This document shows, piece by piece, positions 1 through 7,775 of a DNA stretch of 64,000 bases. Positions within the stretch are counted from its first letter, which is position 1. The number at the start of each line of letters is the position of its first letter. The notes under the pieces are model-generated. The model had not been told where the DNA came from. It saw only the letters and a program-made list of their open reading frames with translations, and made no database searches. The position numbers were made by a program, and so were the translations under genes. Source of the DNA: Loripinus fragilis (taxonomy: Eukaryota > Mollusca > Bivalvia > Lucinida > Lucinidae); contig OZ026522.1 of NCBI GenBank assembly GCA_964019695.1, positions 14,630,687 to 14,694,686 of the forward strand. Direction: 5' to 3'.

Positions 1-489
1 AGTTATGACTGCCACAGACTTAAAAGTAATGTTATATATTTCATGATTTAGTGGGTATTCTAACACTGATCCTCTATATAGCAAATAATTACATTCAGTG
101 ATATATTGGCTGATTAATTGACATTTTTACAACTAATGGACATTCAAAACATACATAAAATACACATTTCAGTCCAAACAAGAGTTTCAGGAAATTAATT
201 CACTCTGTCCAGGATGGCGGAATGGTAATAGACTCTGAAAGATTTGTTCATATTTTGAATAAATCACTCTCATTTTAATGACTGAGATTCAGCCAGTGAT
301 ATATTAAGCAACGAATCACTGAAATCATGAATCTATTTCTTTAATATAGCTTGACTTTTTATGTGAATTCAGAAATTTTCAAAGTGCTGAATGTCAGAAA
401 TTCAAATTTTAAAATATTGTAGCATGCGGCGCCCTCAGATTGTTATCAATTTCAATTTTAATTGGTCAATTGTCTTTATAGCAGTTTAT
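1..489. other. Unassigned AT-rich DNA, probably EFL1 intron
   Basis: I see no exon, known repeat end or RNA gene here. It lies upstream of the visible EFL1 exons, so it is probably intronic, but the 5' exons needed to prove this are outside the window. Confidence 0.4.
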
Positions 490-563
490 TTAACCCTTTA
501 CTCCATAGGCTTTTGGCGCAAATGCTCCATTTTCCATAATATTTTCAAATACATGGTATTTCA

Positions 564-947
564 CAGGGACCAAGCTGGCCCAGAATTTTAGGGAGGAGTG
601 ACTTCTCCCTGCAGGAAAATTAGGGAGAAGTGACAGTCAGATAGGGAGAAGTTATAGCGCAAAATTACGGCATTTTCTGTCAATTTAGAAGCAAATTAGC
701 CATTACACATACTGTTGCCATTTAATGGAAGGAGAACACGATGCAATGGTAGTAGATTGTCTGATAATGTCACCACAGCTGACAGAATGAAAATGAGTCT
801 CCCTAAAAAAAAAAAAAAAAAAAAATTTTTTTTTTTTTTTTTTTTTTTTTTAGGGAGACTACCACTTCTCCCTGGGACCCAATTAGGGCGAAATTTCGGC
901 CCCTAGGGCGACTTTTTTGCCCTAGTCGCCCCCTAGCTTGATCCCTG
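564..947. mobile_element. hAT-like MITE with 7-bp target duplication
   Basis: The element starts CAGGGACCAAGCTGG and ends with the inverse, CTAGCTTGATCCCTG. It is flanked by the direct repeat TATTTCA (557-563 and 948-954). A CAGGG terminus with a 7-8 bp duplication is typical of hAT elements. It is 384 bp, has no coding capacity, and carries several AGGGAGAAGT words. An A/T palindrome lies at its centre. Confidence 0.65.
805..851. repeat. A21-T26 homopolymer palindrome
   Basis: Twenty-one A residues are followed directly by 26 T residues, bordered by CCCT and AGGG. The whole stretch is self-complementary and forms the centre of the hAT-like MITE. Its length is prone to assembly and replication error. 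Confidence 0.9.
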
Positions 948-962
948 TATTTCAAATGCGTC

Positions 963-1084
963 AAAAGTAAGTAATGGTGCAAAGATCAGGAATCGATACA
1001 ATCAAGCACCACACCTGACCCAGGATACCAATGGGAAAGTGACAAACTCACAGAAGACACCACAAACGAGAGCCAAGAGGTCAG
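963..1084 (-). repeat. Naiad pseudo-LTR, copy at the 3' end of the element
   Basis: This 122-bp stretch (starting AAAAGTAAGTAATGG on the + strand) recurs at 5006-5127 with essentially no difference. Direct terminal copies of this kind arise from tandem or partial insertion of Penelope-like elements, not from LTR replication. Confidence 0.85.
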
Positions 1085-1498
1085 CCCTTTCCCAGCAGGT
1101 GACCACAAAGCACATATAAACAGACGCGCACAAAACATAGCAAACACAAGACAGAACAAAAACATAAAAGATCCACAAAAGAAGTACCGCCTTGGAACGG
1201 TCAGTAAAATATTTTACTGGAGGGCTTAAACCGGTTTAACGGCGCCAACCTCACCCTTAATTCAGATGTGGATCAAGACACATAGATATTTGGTTTGCAT
1301 GAAAGACCCCTAACTTATCAATGCATCATCTCCTAAAACATATGAATCAAGATATAACAAGGAGACAAAGCAAGGATAAGGACTCAACAGTAAATTAAAC
1401 TGAATACCGGAGCAAAAGAAATCCAACAGGTAAACCCCGGTGGGCCCGACAAACAGCCAAAGCATCAGGCCCCTACCATCTCATCAATAGATAAGTCT

Positions 1499-4400
1499 TT
1501 AAGTCGGAACCATCATAGAGTCTGAAGTCTACCCACCGGCGTGCAATTAAAGAGGAAAGCAAAGTTGCCAACCGTGATTGGGTTGACTACCAAGCATGCA
1601 GTCTGTTGCAATACATTAATGTTATAGCCAATCTTTTTATAATGGGAAATTATTTTAATGAACTGCGCTGAAAAATTATTAGAGCCAACAATCTTCTTCA
1701 ACTTATACACCAAGTCACCATAGAAATCAGGTTCCGAAAGTCCTTGGCGCAAGAGAGATTTAAGTCCAACTTGGAATTTAGAAATCAAATCATAGTATCG
1801 TCTATAAAATTTTGAAAATGTTTTGCGAAGTTTATGATACCGATAGCCTTGTTTAAGAAGTTTCTGAGTTAACAATTCATTGCGAGTGTTGAAGTCAGCA
1901 ACATAGCTAGATGCTCTAGCAAAACGAATGAGTTGAGAGATATAGACTCCATAGGATGTAGAACGAGGAACATCACCATCTAAAAATGGGAAATTGACAA
2001 TTTCAAAATCAAAGTCGTCACGTTTGTCATAAATTTTGGTAGAAACAATATCATTAGAAATTGACAAATGCAAGTCAAAAAATGCGGCTTCGGTATCAGA
2101 GGCATTGGCTTTATTAAGTTGGAGCTCTGTTGGGTATATTTGACTAACCATATTGTCAAAATAAACATTATTAATATTTAAAATATCGTCCAAATATCTG
2201 GAAGTAGTGTTAAACGCATCAATAACATCAGCCTGCTTATCATCAGAAAGAGACATCATAAAGTCCCTCTCATAACAAAACAGGAATAAATCTGCAACCA
2301 GGGGAGCACAATTAGTGCCCATAGGAATCCCAACAACTTGTCTATAGAGCTTGGTGCCAAATCGAATAAAAATGTTGTCCAACAAAAAGGTCAGCGCATC
2401 GCATACATTTTGACATGACCATGCATGATATTTTTTAGGTTTTTCTGAAGTAAAAAATGCATTTCTGTCACTACATGCAAGGTAAGGAGAGCCTTCTCTC
2501 TGGAAGGTACTTTCAATAAGATCAATAAGTTTATCTTTAATTAAATTATGGGGTAAAGTAGTGTAAAGAGTAGAAAAATGATAAGTAGACAAACTGGTCG
2601 CATTGAAATCTCTAGCTTTAAGTTTATCTAAAATTTCACCTGAATTTTTAATCGACCAAAATAGGTTTTTACCAGATCTCTCATATACCTTTTCACAATA
2701 TTTGATAACATGTTTTTTAACAGCTGTAAGACACGAGGTTAACAATTTAGAAAGTTCTGTTGTTGTACAAGAACTAGAATTTGCAATAAATCTTGCTTTA
2801 TAGGGTTTTTTATGGAGTTTAGGCAACCAGTACAACGTAGGAACTTTGTCTTGATTTTCTTTAGCTTTGACACCAAAATGTAGGGCTGTATGACAACCAT
2901 GCCCATCAACAATCACCCTTTCACTTAAAGAAGGCTGCAGTTTATAGGCATTAGTGTCAACAAGCTCACGCTTAAGAGTATTAATATAATACAATCGTCA
3001 AACAACTACAACATTGTTAGCAGCTTTATCTGCTGGAACCAAAACATAGTTCATATGAAAATCCTGGATACCTCGTTTAAGATGACTAAAAGAAGATTTA
3101 GGTTTAGGGGGCAAAAGATGTGTATTACGAGAGTAAAATGAAATACGAGTATCAATAATTTTAAAAATGTTAATCTTCCATTCCTTCAAAGCATCAGGTT
3201 CAACATTTTCCCGTTTGCACCAACGATTACTGAAGTCATTTAAAGAAACAGCGATCTCTCTACGACATTTAGAGAAATCAATATTAGAGGGAAACCTATA
3301 TTTAGGACCTTTAGAAATGATATTGCGAACTCTAGCGTCAGGAATGACATTTAGATTACCTGTAATAACATGCCCTGCAGAGGGATATAAATAATTTGAA
3401 TTTTTACAATCTCAGGAGGCAGGAGTATTGGAATCTATATCTAAATCATTTACAATTTTATTAAAGTTAAATATCGTAGACCTTATTGGTTTGTTATATT
3501 TATAACAAATGATAGGCGTTTCAGAATTATTAAAGTAATTTGGAATAGATGAAATCACTGAATTATCCTTGAAGATACTATGTAAATCAATAAACTCAAT
3601 ACCTTTGTTAATGAATGGAATTTTGATAAAATGTCGTTTATGGTTGACCTCAGAATCGATATAAGGACTAAGGAAATGTTGAACATAACACCTTGTAAGG
3701 AGTGCTGCTTTATATAATTTGTTTGCTCTATCATAAAGTTTATTAGCCTCTACCTCTAAATTGCGTAAAACTGAGATAGGCAAGGAACTTAAAAATGAAA
3801 ATAAGCCATGTCGACCATGATTAGTTAAAGCCAAAGAAAGATCCTTTAGAGAAGTATTTAAGCGTTTTTCAGTACAAATTTTGCGCTTAATGTTGCCATT
3901 TTTACGTTTACCATGAGATCTACTTTTACGTTTTTTACATTCCAAAACAGAAAAAACATCAAAATCTGGCATTTTAGAAATGTTGCCTTCATGGTATATA
4001 TTATCATTAAAGCCTAAAGGAAAAGGTGAATGCAAAAATTTAATCCATTTAAGTTCAGTTTCATGTCTCTTAATATTTTTTAATCTAGTTGATGAATTTG
4101 GATCATATATAATTTTTTCAACCGGCTGAATTACAATTTTACTAGGTGGATGACCATTATTTTTGAAATGGCGATAAAGAAATGTGTCAAATTTTTTAGG
4201 CTTTTTCATTTTACGAAAGTGCTCACGAAACCTAGTCTTGAGGGATCGGCCAGTTTGTCCAACATATTGCATTCCACAGTTAGTTTCAGTTCAAGTTATA
4301 ACATAAATCAGATCCGATGAAGTTCAGTCCAAATCATTATTATTAATTATGGAAAATTTTCTACCATTTACAGATGATGTAATGGTAGTTTTAGTACATA

Positions 4401-4680
4401 AATGTGTGCAACAGACACACCTCTTGGCATTGCACTTAGAAACATTAGGATACATTCCGCGTCTTTTGAATGCATTAAATGGTTTAGTATACTTCCTGAT
4501 AATAGGTGACCCAAGAGGAGATAACCTAATGGTAGGAAGCATATCCCGAAAATTGTTAACTGAACTAGGAATACGAACAGAGGACGCCGAATGTAAACTA
4601 ATGGGAGATAAATGTAATTTTGTTATTTTCGTTCTTATCATTAAAAGTTGTGTGGGTAAGTACCATCCCAAGACAAGCAA
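1499..4680 (-). CDS. Naiad GIY-YIG endonuclease-reverse transcriptase, UGA-containing (selenoprotein-type), defective copy
   Basis: One minus-strand frame runs from about 4680 to 1513 (1056 codons) with no UAA or UAG; the only interruptions are UGA at 4324, 4291, 3412 and 2998. Order: a Cys-rich segment (KCNAKRCVCC, 4380-4445); GIY-YIG endonuclease (LIYVIT, MQYVGQTGR, 4110-4320); a basic spacer; a CxC-like linker with GHVITGNL and KGPKYRFP (3300-3414); then RT with VPADKAANN, GIPMGTNCAP and YLDDI (2181-2198), and the thumb region. The RT is telomerase-related, and Naiads insert by target-primed copying. UGA falling at expected Cys positions argues for selenocysteine. Defects: motif A reads TYHFSTLY, where Asp is expected (codon 2578-2580), and a 1-nt deletion near 1530 shifts the last codons to a UAA at 1499-1501. 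The N-terminal start is unclear: UAA lies in frame at 4693-4695 and a frameshift near 4650 is likely. Confidence 0.85.
2998..3000 (-). other. In-frame UGA, proposed selenocysteine 4 (VVVV-U-RLYY)
   Basis: It lies after PADKAANNVVVV and before RLYYINTLKREL, at the start of the RT fingers, where Penelope-type RTs usually have Cys in a V-C-K-x-Y-Y context (from memory). Confidence 0.75.
3412..3414 (-). other. In-frame UGA, proposed selenocysteine 3 (UDC in the CxC linker)
   Basis: The codon precedes DCKNSNYLYP and the GHVITGNL block. Naiads carry a CxC motif between endonuclease and RT; here it would read U-D-C. Confidence 0.8.
4291..4293 (-). other. In-frame UGA, proposed selenocysteine 2 (YVIT-U-TETNCG)
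   Basis: It sits between LIYVIT and TETNCGMQYVGQT, inside the GIY-YIG core. This is the position of the first Cys of the CCHH motif of Penelope-type endonucleases, with the second Cys retained five residues later. Confidence 0.8.
4324..4326 (-). other. In-frame UGA, proposed selenocysteine 1 (DLD-U-TSS)
   Basis: The codon follows NNDLD and precedes TSSDLIY. Related Penelope-type proteins typically have cysteine after DLD just before the GIY-YIG domain (family knowledge from memory). The frame stays open on both sides. Confidence 0.75.
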
Positions 4681-5005
4681 TCAACACACCGGTTATTAAA
4701 ATGACAAGCCAGTATAATATGAGTCCTTAAAAGCAAAGGAAGGTATAACAAATGCAAGCGATAATCCAAATGGCTAATACAAGTCCACAGGTATATAGAA
4801 AGCAGAAGTTATACAACGGGGTATGAAAATCGGTCATCTAGTGATCTTAAATGCGGTACAAGACATAGAGGATATCCAGGGACAGGAATAATGGAAGGAG
4901 ATTGTACACACAATCCTGAGGATTGGAAAAATAAGAGCATTAAATGAAAGTGCGGGGAGACTTTTTAGGGCCGCCACGCAGCACAGACAAAACAACTCTG
5001 ATAAT

Positions 5006-5127
5006 AAAAGTAAGTAATGGTGCAAAGATCAGGAATCGATACAATCAAGCACCACACCTGACCCAGGATACCAATGGGAAAGTGACAAACTCACAGAAGA
5101 CACCACAAACGAGAGCCAAGAGGTCAG
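5006..5127 (-). repeat. Naiad pseudo-LTR, copy at the 5' end of the element
   Basis: Direct repeat of 963-1084, same orientation and same 122-bp length. Both end in AGAGGTCAG before diverging into the flanking MITE or the element body. Near-identity of the two copies suggests a fairly recent insertion. Confidence 0.85.
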
Positions 5128-5579
5128 GCCTTATCATGGAGTAAAGGGTTAACACTAAGATTGTTCAGTAACAGAAATGATATCAAATGATATCAAAAGG
5201 TTAACTTCTCTATCTATGTTCGAAAATAAAAGATTTCGAACCACATTGGGTATTCAAAAGGTAATAAAAACTTGGTAATGCGTCTTCAAGTCTCTCCACG
5301 AGACACCGGTTACTATGGCAAATGAACAATCACAATCATATTGGCTGTATTGATGAATTGCTAAGATGTCATAGTATTTTTGTGATGACTTTTAACTAAA
5401 TGCACACATTAACCTTTGATATCAATTCTTTTACTGACTATGGAGAATGTCTCATTCTTTATTGGATGACCCTTGCTTGTGAGTTAGTTAGACAAAGTTT
5501 TGTGAGGAGTATAGTTCATAGAAATAGCTTGAATGGTAAGGTGTTAAAGGTCTGATTATTCTGTTTGATCATATTGCAG

Positions 5580-5621
5580 CAAACAACTGGATCTTCAAAC
5601 AGAGCAAGCACTGATCAACAG
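5580..5621 (+). CDS. EFL1: Candidate 42-nt EFL1 exon in the insertion of the G domain
   Basis: A pyrimidine-rich tract and TTGCAG precede 5580, and GTAAAG follows 5621. The 14 codons read QTTGSSNRASTDQQ with phase 0 at both ends, matching the phase 0 start of the next exon (THDWTED). EFL1 proteins have a poorly conserved polar stretch just before the DW motif, which this could encode. There is no conserved motif, so this rests on splice sites and phase alone. Confidence 0.4.
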
Positions 5622-5649
5622 GTAAAGCAGTTTTATAGTTTTCTGAATA

Positions 5650-5853
5650 CAGTAAAACCTGTGTAAAATGGCCACTCTCAAAAAGACCAAAAAATGATTT
5701 TCAAGACCAATTATCGCTTAATGCAGGTCAAAAGTATTGCAGAATGCTCAACAGAGCATTCTTCAATACTTTCGACCTTCATTAAGCTACCATTTGTCAT
5801 TAAGATCTTTATTTTGTCTATTTTTGAGTGGCCGTTTTACACAGGTTTTACTG
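5650..5853. mobile_element. pogo/Tigger-like MITE (CAGTAAAACCTG ends)
   Basis: Starts CAGTAAAACCTGTGTAAAA and ends with the inverse TTTTACACAGGTTTTACTG. A central palindrome GAATGCTC...GAGCATTC lies in the middle. CAGTAAAACC ends with TA duplications are typical of pogo-type mariner relatives. Other copies: 9744-9917, 16468-17217, 34919-35121 and 52805-52992. Confidence 0.65.
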
Positions 5854-5905
5854 AATATATTCTTTCATGCTATCAGGACTTTTCAGCAAAATTTAATACT
5901 CCAGA

Positions 5906-6231
5906 GACGGGGCCGCGTAGCGCAGACGGTAAGATGTATGGCAACAGATGCGAGTCTGACTGCAGATCCAGGGGTTGTGAGTTTGATACTGGCCCGGTCC
6001 CATACTTTCGTCGAGATAGATCATGAAATAATTTCAACCGTCATTCTCCTCCCTTCCGCTGAATCATGTAAGAAGGGTTGTTGTCAGTTACAAGCAAAAG
6101 TATGTGCACAAAGTACTGGTTAACTGCTTGTTCAAGCTTGCCCAGGAAAAAGTGTGGTTAGGTCAACTGACCGTCCCGCCATGACCATAGTTGTTGACTT
6201 GGGACGTAAAGCAACAAAACAAACAAACAAA
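5906..6231 (+). mobile_element. tRNA-derived SINE, family B
   Basis: The 5' part has an A-box-like TAGCGCAGACGGTAAG and a B-box-like GTGAGTTTGAT. The body contains AGTACTGGTTAACTGC and the tail is GGGACGTAAAGCAACAAAAC with (CAAA)n. It is flanked by the direct repeat TAATACTCCAGA (5894-5905 and 6232-6243), so the full element and its target duplication are visible. Confidence 0.85.
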
Positions 6232-6511
6232 TAATACTCCAGAAGGCTATTTCTTTAAGAATTAGATATCACCACAACTAATTACCAAAGCATACTTTAA
6301 TATTTTGTGATAAATAGTAATATTCATGGTCTGTTAATATATCCTTTAAGTTTTTGTTTTTGTTTGTGCTCTGTGTTAATTTCTGTTTCCAAAGTCTTGA
6401 AAAGTAAGTGAGTATAATCAGGAAATGCCAATCAAACACTACAGACCAATCTTAGAGCCAGTTTAGCAAATTTTTTGGTGTAAAATTGTGATTATTTTCT
6501 TACCCATCAGT

Positions 6512-6590
6512 TTAAACATGTGTTTTGGGTGCTCAAAAGAACCATCTCATCGAGACGATTCTTTTGAGTACCCACAACATATGTTTTGGT
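6512..6590. repeat. Palindromic element, CTCAAAAGAACC family
   Basis: Arms GTGCTCAAAAGAACC and its inverse GATTCTTTTGAGTACC fold over CATCTCATCGAGAC, bordered by AAACATGTGTTTT and ACATATGTTTT. The same hairpin recurs at 24716-24792, 25711-25783, 25979-26034 (shortened), 36416-36495 and 60861-60930. Confidence 0.7.
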
Positions 6591-7219
6591 TGAGAAATAA
6601 GAAAAAAAAAATTCTGTTACACACTCTTATCTGGGGGCCTGCCAACCCACCATGAGGACCAACAGCCATACAACAGCAGTTGAAGTAAAACAACCAGCAC
6701 TCTCTTCCTCAGCAAGATGATTGTAAAACTAGAAAGGACACTAAGTACTGCATTACAAACAAGGATCAAACGCAAACCCCCCACAACTATTAAATAGCAA
6801 CAATAAAAAATGAATCAACAGCAACAGAAAACACCACCTTAGAACAAGGCACCTGGTCTAAAATGACCTTTTTCCTATTTTTTTGTCTAGTTTGGCAGCC
6901 ATTTTCTGTAACCATATCAAGGCTAAAAGTTAAATTATTGGAATCATTGTGATGTAATTGCTAAAAGGCTGTCATAAAATTTGTAATACAACTGTAACTG
7001 TTTTAAGTGACGAGTATTTCACTCATACTGGACATGGTGATACAATTTCCTAAAAAATAGTAATATGATCAGGAAATACCACAAACTGCAGACAAACCTG
7101 TGGTATCGTGAAGAAGAGTCACACAACAATCATGAGACACCAAGAAGACAAATAAAGCAAAGCAACCAGCTCTCTAAACCTGTAAATATGACAGACACAG
7201 TCTCCATGGGATGTAATTC
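6591..7219. other. EFL1 intron, no recognisable feature
   Basis: AT-rich sequence with short A runs. I see no exon-like stretch with conserved coding and no repeat end that recurs elsewhere in the window. Confidence 0.4.
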
Positions 7220-7545
7220 GGATATATTTAAGGATAAGGATAAGTCTGTTCTTATTAACCCTTGAAGTTCCTTAGAAAACATCTGCTTATTAATAAAATA
7301 AGTCATCTACTGAATATTTTTGCTAACATTATTTGACTTATCTAAGTATGTGGGAGAACAGTGTGAACCCAGATTAGACTGCTCCTAAAGGATATATTTA
7401 AGGATAGGTCTGTTTGTATTAACCCTTAACTCATCTTAAAAAACATCTGCTTAGATCATCTACTGCATATTTTTGCTAACATTATTTGATTTATCTAAGT
7501 ATGTGGGCGAACAGTGTGGACCCAGATAAGACTGCTCCTAAAGGA
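7220..7545. repeat. Tandem duplication of about 170 bp
   Basis: GGATATATTTAAGGATA begins at 7220 and again at 7390. Both units then contain TTAACCCTT, AACATCTGCTTA, TTTTTGCTAACATTATTTGA and GTATGTGGG.GAACAGTGTG. The second unit runs into the palindrome at 7509. Confidence 0.7.
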
Positions 7546-7572
7546 GCAGCCTAATCTGGGTCCACACTTTTT
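7509..7572. repeat. Compact palindrome, GACCCAGATCAGAC family
   Basis: GTGTGGACCCAGATAAGACTG and its inverse flank the centre CTCCTAAAGGAG. It ends 93 bp before the first clear EFL1 exon. This is one of at least 15 related palindromes in the window. Confidence 0.75.
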
Positions 7573-7665
7573 CTGGAATTCTACTAGAACATTCAAGCAG
7601 ATACAAAAGCAGACATGTTTTGTTATGATTGGTACTTATCTGGTTATCTGTTCTATTTTTGGAAG

Positions 7666-7775
7666 ACTCATGATTGGACGGAAGATGCGGATGAGTATGA
7701 AGACAGGAACATTTACTTCTCACCAGATCAGGGAAATGTCGTCTTCGCTAGTGCTCTTGATGGTTGGGGTTTCAC
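7666..7775 (+). CDS. EFL1: EFL1 exon 1 of the visible part
   Basis: Encodes [20 protein letters not shown] and onward to [10 protein letters not shown], residues 1-36 of the visible protein. This is the segment after the G-domain insertion; human EFL1 has DW and then YFSPEQGNVVF here. The donor is AC|GTAAGT (phase 2). The acceptor after TTTTTGGAAG is my choice: the frame stays open further upstream, so the 5' border is uncertain by tens of bases. Confidence 0.85.

Larger units (their letters stand above)
963..5127 (-). mobile_element. Naiad-type Penelope-like retroelement with pseudo-LTRs
   Basis: A 4165-bp element bounded by two near-identical 122-bp direct repeats. On the minus strand it encodes, in order, an N-terminal Cys-rich segment, a GIY-YIG endonuclease, a CxC-type linker and a reverse transcriptase. 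Endonuclease before RT is the permuted order that defines Naiad/Chlamys elements (Craig and colleagues, 2021), opposite to canonical Penelope elements. The direct repeats match the pseudo-LTR organisation known for PLEs. It is inserted in a TTAA MITE upstream of, or within an intron of, EFL1 and antisense to it. No clear target duplication was found beyond the pseudo-LTRs. Confidence 0.88.
490..5152. mobile_element. TTAA-flanked (piggyBac-like) MITE, split by two later insertions
   Basis: The left end reads TTAA then CCCTTTACTCCATA (from 490). The right end is the inverse, ATGGAGTAAAGGG then TTAA (5149-5152). A TTAA duplication with CCC-starting inverted ends fits piggyBac-type non-autonomous elements; the family assignment is inference. 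A relative lies at 22928-23858 with the same ends and the same inner words (GCTCCATTTTCCAT). This copy has been opened twice, by the hAT-like element at 564-947 and by the Naiad at 963-5127, so it is the oldest layer of the nest. Confidence 0.65.

Noticed and set aside
1384..1515. Three further in-frame UGA codons after the RT (1513, 1465, 1384) as extra selenocysteines
   Set aside because: A 1-nt deletion just before 1515 explains the apparent extension. The neighbouring frame ends in UAA at 1499-1501, so these UGA are outside the true coding frame.
4681..4695. UGA at 4681-4683 as a fifth selenocysteine
   Set aside because: An in-frame UAA lies four codons upstream (4693-4695) and the N-terminal frame is probably shifted near 4650, so its reading frame is not established.
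1333..4695. Reading the Naiad ORFs as four separate genes or a simple pseudogene with stops
   Set aside because: All pieces are in the same frame, every interruption is UGA, and the domain order is continuous.
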